Source: Lachnospiraceae bacterium (lineage in GTDB: Bacteria > Bacillota_A > Clostridia > Lachnospirales > Lachnospiraceae). From it: a stretch of 13,766 nucleotides of DNA. The translations under genes and the position numbers were made by a program. Where the stretch lies: positions 1 through 13,766 of the forward strand of contig DMAZ01000049.1 of the NCBI GenBank assembly GCA_003446335.1, written 5' to 3'. Shown piece after piece: positions 8,273 to 13,766 of the stretch. Each line of letters opens with the position of its first letter. The stretch's first letter is position 1. Below the pieces are notes generated by a model. It saw nothing but the letters and a program-made list of their open reading frames with translations. It did not search any database and was not told the DNA's origin.

Positions 8273-9538
8273 ATGTCCGCTGTAGATGCAATGAGAGAAA
8301 GAAAAGAAATCGTCTGGCTCAATCCGGATCTGAAAGCAGTCAGGCCCCGGTTTGAGATGAAAGGATATAAATTTGTGCATATGAAGGCAGCGCAGAGCCG
8401 TCTTATGCGTTTTCTTCCTTATATAGCGAGCGCTTTTCCGGAGACAGCGCCCAAAAAAGGAGTCATAGAATCTGAGCTTATTCCGATTCCTGCGGTGCAG
8501 GAAAGACTCAACAGCTGCGGCGCGAATATCCGGGGCAAAGTTTTTCTCAAGGATGACGCGCATCTTCCTATTGCCGGATCGGTGAAAGCCAGAGGGGGGA
8601 TCCATGAAGTCCTGAAAATTGCGGAGACACTTGCCCAGAGAGCCGGGATGCTCTGGCCGACGGATAATTACGGCAGGATTGATTCCGATGAATTTCGACA
8701 GTTCTACAGTCAGTACCGGATACAGGTCGGATCGACCGGCAATCTTGGGATCAGTATCGGGCGTACGGCAGCAAGGCTGGGGTTCCGGGCCGTTGTACAC
8801 ATGTCAGGTGACGCAAAAGAGTGGAAGAAGCAGCTGCTGAGGAGCGAGGGTGTCCTTGTAAAGGAATATGCGGGCGATTACAGCGAGGCTGTGGCGAACG
8901 GAAGAAAAGAATCCGAAGCCGACCCGAACAGCTTCTTTATTGATGATGAGAACTCGGAGGATCTGTTCTTCGGCTATTCTACAGCTGCCATGCGTGTATC
9001 CGTCCAGCTGGCAAAGAGGGATATTCCTGTCGACGCAAAGCATCCTCTCTTTGTGTATCTGCCGTGCGGTGTCGGGGGTGCACCGGGCGGTATAACATTT
9101 GGATTCAAGCAGCTTTTCGGACCTTATGTTCACTGCTTTTTTGCGGAGCCGGTCGAATCTCCCTGCGTGACTCTGGGAATGGCAACCGGAGAACATGAAA
9201 AAATATGTGTACAGGATATCGGACTTACCGGCAGGACCCTGGCAGACGGGCTGGCCTGCGGCAGACCGTCGGGATTTGTATGCAGCATGATGGAAGAGCT
9301 TATGTCAGGTGCGTTTACAGTCTGTGACGAGAGACTGACGGAATATCAGCAGATGGTCCGGGAACTGGAGAATATCCGTCTTGAGCCTTCCGCCTGTGCG
9401 GGTTTTAAAGGGCTTGAAGACATATGCAGGGAGGGGTCTGCGTTTGCCGAATACTTAAAAGCCAACGGTCTTACGGAACTTATGGAAAACGCTGTTCATA
9501 TAGTCTGGGCGACAGGCGGCGGACTTATGCCGGATTAA
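8273..9538 (+). CDS. dsdA: D-serine dehydratase (D-serine ammonia-lyase), PLP enzyme
   Basis: The 421-residue cytosolic enzyme converts D-serine to pyruvate and ammonia using pyridoxal phosphate. It matches the DsdA family along its whole length: KDDAHLPIAGSVKARGG with Schiff-base Lys105, the GSTGNLG loop at 153-159, FFIDDENS at 221-228, LFVYLPCGVGGAPGG at 259-273 with the glycine-rich phosphate loop, HCFFAEPVESPC at 287-298, and VWATGGG at 411-417. The ATGGG motif near the C-terminus is standard. The protein ends four residues later, roughly a dozen residues shorter than Escherichia coli DsdA as I remember it. No DsdC regulator or DsdX permease is adjacent. The gene diverges from the protease, and no clear terminator lies between it and the fusion gene 188 bp downstream, so read-through is possible. 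Role: use or detoxification of D-serine, perhaps from peptidoglycan or the host. Confidence 0.95.
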   Translation: MSAVDAMRERKEIVWLNPDLKAVRPRFEMKGYKFVHMKAAQSRLMRFLPYIASAFPETAPKKGVIESELIPIPAVQERLNSCGANIRGKVFLKDDAHLPIAGSVKARGGIHEVLKIAETLAQRAGMLWPTDNYGRIDSDEFRQFYSQYRIQVGSTGNLGISIGRTAARLGFRAVVHMSGDAKEWKKQLLRSEGVLVKEYAGDYSEAVANGRKESEADPNSFFIDDENSEDLFFGYSTAAMRVSVQLAKRDIPVDAKHPLFVYLPCGVGGAPGGITFGFKQLFGPYVHCFFAEPVESPCVTLGMATGEHEKICVQDIGLTGRTLADGLACGRPSGFVCSMMEELMSGAFTVCDERLTEYQQMVRELENIRLEPSACAGFKGLEDICREGSAFAEYLKANGLTELMENAVHIVWATGGGLMPD

Positions 9539-9548
9539 CAGGCGGGAA

Positions 9549-9562
9549 TTTTGTATACAAAA
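9549..9562. promoter_or_regulatory. GTATAC palindrome, probable GntR-type operator, upstream copy
   Basis: TTTTGTATACAAAA is a perfect 14-bp palindrome ending 3 bp before the -35 box at 9566. Its core TTGTATACAA resembles the core of the Bacillus gluconate repressor GntR operator (from memory). It begins 10 bp after the dsdA stop. Placement next to the promoter and a second GTATAC dyad downstream support a regulatory role. No GntR-family gene is in this window. Confidence 0.55.
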
Positions 9563-9565
9563 CAG

Positions 9566-9594
9566 TTGACAAGTGCTCACGGCAAGATTAAAAT
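9566..9594 (+). promoter_or_regulatory. Near-consensus sigma-A promoter of the fusion gene
   Basis: A perfect TTGACA at 9566-9571 is followed after exactly 17 bp by TAAAAT at 9589-9594 (5 of 6 matches to TATAAT). The start would be near 9601, giving a leader of about 125 nt before ATG 9727. The strength of this promoter and its flanking palindromes suggest a repressible unit separate from dsdA. The leader also contains the dyad CGATTT-T-AAATCG at 9628-9640. Confidence 0.7.
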
Positions 9595-9612
9595 ACGTGA
9601 TTTGAAAACGTG

Positions 9613-9620
9613 TGTATACA
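9613..9620. promoter_or_regulatory. GTATAC palindrome, probable operator, downstream copy
   Basis: TGTATACA is an 8-bp palindrome with the same GTATAC core as the 9549-9562 site. The two centres are 61 bp apart, close to six helical turns, so both would face the same side of the DNA. It lies about 12 bp downstream of the predicted start, a repressing position. A poorer relative, TTATAC, occurs at 9651-9656. Confidence 0.45.
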
Positions 9621-9726
9621 AATACGACGATTTTAAATCGCAGAAAGTGGTTATACACAGCGGTTTCAGATAGAATAAAGAACAGCATTTCTCTTAAGGA
9701 GAATGAATTGAGGAGGTTTATTACGG

Positions 9727-12045
9727 ATGAAAAAAATAGCGTTTATCGGTATGGACGCTCTCGGGTCCGCAATGGCGATCCGACTGCTGCATGCCGGTTA
9801 TCAGGTAACCGTTTATAATAAAAGAAAATACAACGCAGAAGAACCGATGAATCAGGGCGCACTCTGGTTCGATTCTATCGGTGAGAGTCTTGAAGGCGCT
9901 GATTATATTTTTTCAAAACTGAGTTATCCGCGCGATGTGGAGGAACTTTATTTCGGCGAGGAGGGGATCTGTGAACTCGCGCCGGAGAACAGCATTATAG
10001 TAGACATGTCGACCAAGAGTCCGGAACTGGCTGTCCGGATCGCGGAGGCTGCCGCTGAGCGCAATATCAGCACGGTGGATGCTCCGGTCACCGGCAGTGC
10101 ATCAGATGCCGAGAACGGAACGCTCACGATCATGGTGGGCGGTGACAGGGAAGTCTGCAGGGAAATCATTCCCGTCCTTGATAATCTCGGCAGTAAAATA
10201 ACATATATCGGCGAGAATGCTGCCAGCCAGCAGATGAAAATGGCCATGCAGATCGCCGCTGCCGGTATTCTGAGCGGTCTTACGGAATCGCTCGCATACA
10301 GCGGGAAGGTCAATCTGGACAGAAAGACTCTGATCCGTATGCTGGAGCAGGAGCTCGAGAGCAGTACGAGCACGCTTCTTTCCATGGAGGACACACTTGA
10401 CTCCTCTTCGGACAAGACGCTAACTGTCCGGCACATGCTTACGGATTTCCAGACTGCCAAGGAAGATGCGGAGAGCAGAAATCTGAATCTGAGTGTCCTG
10501 AACACTGTAACGGATGTCTACGACCAGATGAACCGGGAAGGATACGGCCATGCAGGAACGGATATCCTGATGGCCTACTATAATTCCTTTACCCGCAACG
10601 GTACGATGCTGCAGTATTTTGAGTGGTATCTGCCGTCCGACGGAAATCTGTGGAATCAGCTGACTGAAGATGCCGCGTCATTGGAAGCGATGGGCTTCAC
10701 ATCGATCTGGATGCCGCCTGCATATAAGGCCATGAATGGTGTGGATGACGTGGGATACGGCGTCTATGACGTCTATGACCTTGGCGAGTTCGACCAGAAA
10801 GGGACTGTCAGAACGAAGTACGGGACCAAGGATGAATATCAGGCAGCCATACATGCCTGCCATCAGGCAGGACTCCACGTTTATCCTGACATTGTTCTGA
10901 ACCATAAACTCGGTGCCGACAGCACGGAGGAAGTAGAAGCTGTCCGTGTCAGCCCGGACAACAGAAACTATGAACTGGATTCGGAGTATGTCACTGCTGA
11001 GGCGGAAACCATTTACAACTTTGAAGGACGAAATAATCAGTATTCTGATTTTAAGTGGGATCACAGATGTTTTTCCGGATTCCGCAATGAGTCCGGCAGC
11101 CCGATCTACAGGCTGAAGGATCACGAGTGGAGCCCGGATGTCGATAACGAGTACGGCAATTTCGATTATCTGATGGGAGCGGACATCGATCAGAAAGTGC
11201 CCGAAGTAGCTGAGGAGCTCAACAAGTGGGGTGCCTGGTACGAGACGATGACCGGTCTTGACGGTGTTCGACTTGATGCGGTAAAGCACATTGATGCGGG
11301 ATTCTACCGGGAATGGCTCAAATACATGAGGAAGCAGACCGAAAGAAATATCTTTGCTGTCGGTGAATACTGGAGTGGTGATGTCAATAAGCTCACGAAC
11401 TATCTGGAAAAGACAGATTATCAGATGAGCCTTTTCGATGTGCCTCTGCATTTCCATTTCTGTGATGCATCCTATAACCGGGACAGGTACGACCTGAGAT
11501 ACATCTTTAAGGATACGCTGACGGAGAGGAATCCGATACACTCGGTGACATTTGTAGACAACCACGACACACAGCCGGGACAGTCCCTGGCCTCGCCGAT
11601 CAAGTCCTGGTTCAGGCCGCTGGCCTACGCTATGATCCTGCTCCGCGAAGATGGCTACCCGTGCGTTTTCTACGGAGACCTGTATGGCATTCCGCATAAC
11701 AATATTCCTCCGGTTGGTTCAGATCTTGAAATGATGCTGATGCTCAGGAGACTTTATGCGTACGGAAAGCAGCATGATTATTTCGACCAGCAGTACTGTA
11801 TCGGATGGACGCGTGAAAAGTATGGCATGGCGGTCCTGATCTCAACGAAGGGAAGACATCGCCGCAGAATGTATGTCGGAAAAGAACATGCCGGTAAGAT
11901 CTTCTATGATGTTCTTGGCCACGTCGATCGCAGAGTACGCATTAACAGGCAGGGCTACGGCGATTTCTCCGTGGACAGCGGCTCGGTAAGCGTATGGCTT
12001 GATGAGGAGCATGAGCTGACACCGGAAGGGGCTGTAGTGATGTGA
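9727..12045 (+). CDS. Fusion of beta-hydroxyacid dehydrogenase-type domain and GH13 alpha-amylase
   Basis: One uninterrupted 772-residue frame. Residues 1-286 are a full-length beta-hydroxyacid dehydrogenase (3-hydroxyisobutyrate/tartronate-semialdehyde reductase type): N-terminal Rossmann segment IAFIGMDALGSAMA, substrate signature DAPVTGSASDAENGTLTIMVGG at 118-139, catalytic Lys171, and an all-helical second half. Two key positions are atypical: Asp10 where GxGxxG has its second Gly, and Gln175 where the family has Asn. Residues about 287-772 are a cytoplasmic GH13 alpha-amylase close to the GH13_5 type, starting at NGTMLQYFEW with no linker. All four GH13 regions are present: DIVLNH (388-393), GVRLDAVKH with Arg515 and nucleophile Asp517, GEYW with acid Glu547, and FVDNHD with Asp614. 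There is no signal peptide, so it should act on internal alpha-glucan. AGGAGG at 9711-9716 serves ATG 9727, and no comparable site precedes the amylase part. The dehydrogenase half may be a working reductase or a NAD(P) or metabolite sensor. Confidence 0.93.
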   Translation: MKKIAFIGMDALGSAMAIRLLHAGYQVTVYNKRKYNAEEPMNQGALWFDSIGESLEGADYIFSKLSYPRDVEELYFGEEGICELAPENSIIVDMSTKSPELAVRIAEAAAERNISTVDAPVTGSASDAENGTLTIMVGGDREVCREIIPVLDNLGSKITYIGENAASQQMKMAMQIAAAGILSGLTESLAYSGKVNLDRKTLIRMLEQELESSTSTLLSMEDTLDSSSDKTLTVRHMLTDFQTAKEDAESRNLNLSVLNTVTDVYDQMNREGYGHAGTDILMAYYNSFTRNGTMLQYFEWYLPSDGNLWNQLTEDAASLEAMGFTSIWMPPAYKAMNGVDDVGYGVYDVYDLGEFDQKGTVRTKYGTKDEYQAAIHACHQAGLHVYPDIVLNHKLGADSTEEVEAVRVSPDNRNYELDSEYVTAEAETIYNFEGRNNQYSDFKWDHRCFSGFRNESGSPIYRLKDHEWSPDVDNEYGNFDYLMGADIDQKVPEVAEELNKWGAWYETMTGLDGVRLDAVKHIDAGFYREWLKYMRKQTERNIFAVGEYWSGDVNKLTNYLEKTDYQMSLFDVPLHFHFCDASYNRDRYDLRYIFKDTLTERNPIHSVTFVDNHDTQPGQSLASPIKSWFRPLAYAMILLREDGYPCVFYGDLYGIPHNNIPPVGSDLEMMLMLRRLYAYGKQHDYFDQQYCIGWTREKYGMAVLISTKGRHRRRMYVGKEHAGKIFYDVLGHVDRRVRINRQGYGDFSVDSGSVSVWLDEEHELTPEGAVVM

Positions 12046-12111
12046 CCGGAGTCCTTCTGAAAGACGGACACGATAGATGATCTATAATTGCACTTTTGCG
12101 CTAAAATGCGC

Positions 12112-12152
12112 AAGATGGGAGAGATTCTAAAAAATCTCTCCCATCTTTTTTT
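12112..12152 (+). terminator. Rho-independent terminator after the fusion gene
   Basis: A perfect 15-bp stem pairs AAGATGGGAGAGATT at 12112-12126 with 12133-12147 around a 6-nt loop, CTAAAA. A T tract runs to 12152. A smaller hairpin, TTGCGC-TAAAAT-GCGCAA (about 12096-12113), lies directly upstream and shares two bases with the terminator stem. The terminator isolates the fusion gene from the transporter gene downstream. Confidence 0.92.
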
Positions 12153-12162
12153 AAAGATATTG

Positions 12163-12168
12163 TATAAT
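12163..12168 (+). promoter_or_regulatory. Possible -10 box of the NSS transporter gene
   Basis: A perfect TATAAT, directly preceded by TG, lies 39 nt upstream of ATG 12208 and just after the terminator of the previous gene. The -35 position falls inside the terminator stem and is poor. A promoter is needed here because of the strong terminator upstream, so this is the best candidate. Confidence 0.4.
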
Positions 12169-12207
12169 TGTCGTCGCATTACTGACTTGAAAAGGGGAAC
12201 TGATATT

Positions 12208-13578
12208 ATGCATGATAAAAAAAAGAGAAGCAGTTTTTCGGGAAAACTCGGATTTGTACTGTCTGCCGCGGGTGCATCCGTCGGTCTGGGCAATATCTGG
12301 AGATTTCCCTATCTGGCCGCAAAATACGGAGGAGGTATTTTCCTTCTCGTCTATATTATACTGGCCCTGACATTCGGGTATACGATGATCATCTCCGAAA
12401 CAGCCCTTGGCCGAATGACATGGAAAAGCCCGGTCGGTGCGTTCGAACATTTCGGCCGCAGCACGCCGTTTCGGATCGGCGGTTGGGTGAATGCGATCAT
12501 TCCGATCCTGATCGTCCCGTATTATTCAACGATCGGAGGATGGATTCTTAAGTATCTGTTCGAGTACTGCAGAGGCAACGCGCAGGAAGTAGCTGCTGAC
12601 GGGTATTTCAGCTCTTTTATCACGAACGGGACACAGGTCGAGATATGCTTTCTGATATTTGCAGCCATAAATCTCATTATTATTTACGCAGGAGTCAGAA
12701 ACGGTATTGAGAGAGTGTCCAGCTTCATGATGCCGATCCTTGTCGTTCTGTCGGTCATCATTGCAGGCTATTCCATCTCACGTCCGGGAGCGGTCGAAGG
12801 TGTTATCTATTTTCTGATCCCGAATCCGAAGAATTTTTCATTCATGACGATTGCGTCGGCCATGCTGCAGATGTTCTATTCACTATCCATCGCCATGGGT
12901 ATTCTTGTCACGTTCGGTTCCTATATGAAGGATGACGTCGCGATCGAGGAGGCGACGATCCATGTTGAGATCTTCGATACAGCTATTGCGGTCATGGCAG
13001 GTCTGATGATCATTCCGGCCGTCTTCGCGTTCTCAGGAGGAGATCCGGAGGTCCTGCAGGCAGGTCCTTCCCTCATGTTCATAACGATTCCGAAAGTATT
13101 CGTGAGCATGGGACTCGCAACACCTTTCGGCATCATGTTCTTCCTTCTGGTCCTGTTCGCTGCCATGACAAGTTCAATTGCTCTGCTGGAGAGCGCTGTA
13201 TCTACTTTTGAAGATGAATTTCATATCGACAGGCATGTGGGGACGATTATTATGGCTGTCGTTATGGTGGGAATCGGAACACTTTCCTGTCTGGGCTATG
13301 GGCCGCTTTCCTTTTTCACGATCATAGGGATGCAGTTCCTCGATTTCTTTGATTTCCTGACCAACTCGGTCATGATGCCGATCAGCGCGATCTCGATCTG
13401 CGTATTGTGCCTGAAAGTTATAGGTATCGAAAGAATCGCGGCGGAGGTCACGAAGAAGGGAGCTCCTTTCCGAAGGAAGAAAGTTTATGAGATCACGCTC
13501 AGATATTTCTGTATTATCTGCCTCATCATCATACTTCTGACTTCAATCGCTCAGGTCCTTGGAATTGTGACCGTATAG
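12208..13578 (+). CDS. Sodium-dependent amino-acid transporter, NSS/SNF family
   Basis: The 456-residue membrane protein belongs to the neurotransmitter:sodium symporter family (LeuT, MhsT, TnaT), which takes up amino acids with Na+. Helix 1 carries the family signature GASVGLGNIWRFPYL (22-36) with the unwound GLG and Asn29. Helix 6 has FYSLSIAMG (223-231). Helix 8 has MTSSIALLES (320-329), where Thr321 and Ser322 match the Na2 site of LeuT. About 11 helices can be counted, ending with ICLIIILLTSIAQVLGIV, as in the 11-helix prokaryotic branch. Start ATG 12208 follows AAAAGGGG with about 10-nt spacing; the frame is open back to 12088, but that extension overlaps the terminator and is not family-like. 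The substrate is not readable; hydrophobic or aromatic amino acids are typical. A hairpin terminator follows at 13646. Confidence 0.93.
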   Translation: MHDKKKRSSFSGKLGFVLSAAGASVGLGNIWRFPYLAAKYGGGIFLLVYIILALTFGYTMIISETALGRMTWKSPVGAFEHFGRSTPFRIGGWVNAIIPILIVPYYSTIGGWILKYLFEYCRGNAQEVAADGYFSSFITNGTQVEICFLIFAAINLIIIYAGVRNGIERVSSFMMPILVVLSVIIAGYSISRPGAVEGVIYFLIPNPKNFSFMTIASAMLQMFYSLSIAMGILVTFGSYMKDDVAIEEATIHVEIFDTAIAVMAGLMIIPAVFAFSGGDPEVLQAGPSLMFITIPKVFVSMGLATPFGIMFFLLVLFAAMTSSIALLESAVSTFEDEFHIDRHVGTIIMAVVMVGIGTLSCLGYGPLSFFTIIGMQFLDFFDFLTNSVMMPISAISICVLCLKVIGIERIAAEVTKKGAPFRRKKVYEITLRYFCIICLIIILLTSIAQVLGIVTV

Positions 13579-13608
13579 GGTGTTCCTGCGTACTGTGTGA
13601 TATAAATG

Positions 13609-13766
13609 ACTAAAACTTCCCACATGAAATATCCAGAGCTGTCTCATCATTATAAAATGCATCGTCGGGACGCTCCCGCTCCGATTGCATTTTTAATGAT
13701 ATCGCCAGCAACTTTTCTATGAAGTGGGAAGTCTTAAATAATAACTAAAACTTCCCACTTGTCACT
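13609..13766. repeat. Direct and inverted copies of ACTTCCCAC at the window edge
   Basis: The 15-mer ACTAAAACTTCCCAC occurs at 13609-13623 and, identically, at 13744-13758, starts 135 bp apart. Between them, AAGTGGGAAGT at 13722-13732 is the exact reverse complement of ACTTCCCACTT at 13750-13760 and also complements the ACTTCCCAC of the first copy. The middle copy can therefore pair with either neighbour, and the terminator-like hairpin sits inside the first pairing. No coding sequence is seen here. It may be the end of a small repeated element that continues past the window. Confidence 0.6.
13646..13700 (+). terminator. Bulged hairpin after the transporter gene, probable terminator
   Basis: Stems pair ATCATTA (13646-13652) and AAAATGCA (13654-13661) with TGCATTTTTAATGAT (13686-13700), then TCG with CGA, then CGGGA (13666-13670) with TCCCG (13674-13678), closing on the loop CGC. 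The A tract and the T tract (13690-13694) pair with each other, so it can act as a terminator in either direction. It lies 67 nt after the transporter stop. Confidence 0.6.

Noticed and set aside
9696..9711. Two-codon leader ORF (ATG AAT TGA) with AAGGAG upstream of the fusion gene
   Set aside because: Too short to give evidence of translation; it may only be a relic or chance.
10560..10620. A separate amylase gene starting inside the long frame
   Set aside because: Met codons exist at residues 282 and 294, but no AGGAGG-like site precedes either, no stop codon separates the halves, and the frame is continuous. A weak internal start cannot be fully excluded.
10678..11697. A 339-codon open frame on the minus strand, antisense to the amylase
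   Set aside because: The amylase on the other strand has all GH13 motifs; this frame has no domain or translation signal.
12088..12207. Upstream start for the NSS transporter
   Set aside because: It would translate through the terminator of the preceding gene, and the family N-terminus begins at MHDKKKRSSF, encoded from 12208.
13609..13758. CRISPR array
   Set aside because: Only two direct copies of a 15-mer, with 120 bp between them that holds an inverted copy; repeat length and spacing do not fit CRISPR.

Overview
The window looks like a piece of chromosome from an anaerobic Firmicute, most likely a clostridium of the Lachnospiraceae type. This rests on the strong AGGAGG-type ribosome sites, the clostridial style of the proteins (YbaK/ProX deacylase, Mbeg1-like hydrolase, DUF5648 and BIG2 repeats on a secreted subtilase, an 11-helix NSS transporter) and the intrinsic terminators. 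The assignment is inference; there is no rRNA, plasmid, phage or transposase gene to anchor it.

Layout. Positions 57-3229 hold a tight forward operon: a prolyl-tRNA editing deacylase, a MATE-family exporter 3 nt downstream, and an Mbeg1-like (DUF2974) alpha/beta hydrolase 20 nt after that. It ends in a 101-nt imperfect hairpin (3259-3359) shared with the convergent gene. Positions 3428-7990 (minus strand) encode a 1520-residue secreted subtilisin-like protease: signal peptide, I9-like propeptide, acidic linker, S8 catalytic domain with a roughly 200-residue insertion, IPT/TIG, a Kelch-like propeller, an Ig-like domain, BIG2 and three DUF5648 repeats. It diverges from dsdA (D-serine dehydratase, 8273-9538) across a 282-bp AT-rich intergenic region.

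Positions 9727-12045 hold the most remarkable gene: a single uninterrupted 772-codon reading frame that joins a complete beta-hydroxyacid dehydrogenase-type domain (residues 1 to about 286) directly to a complete GH13 cytoplasmic alpha-amylase (about 287-772). The amylase half keeps all its catalytic residues. The dehydrogenase half keeps its catalytic lysine, but has an Asp in the second glycine position of the Rossmann GxGxxG and a Gln in place of the usual Asn four residues after the Lys. The gene has its own near-consensus promoter, flanked by two GTATAC-core palindromes 61 bp apart that look like GntR-family operators. A perfect 15-bp-stem terminator follows.

The last gene (12208-13578) is a sodium-coupled amino-acid transporter of the NSS family. 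Downstream of it lie a terminator-like hairpin and a cluster of one inverted and two direct copies of an ACTTCCCAC motif that runs to the window edge.

How it fits together. Amino-acid handling recurs (mischarged prolyl-tRNA clearance, D-serine deamination, NSS uptake, extracellular proteolysis), while the amylase half points to internal alpha-glucan. The fusion suggests a link between glucan breakdown and a hydroxyacid or NAD(P)-sensing function, but this is inference: no partner gene in the window proves a pathway.
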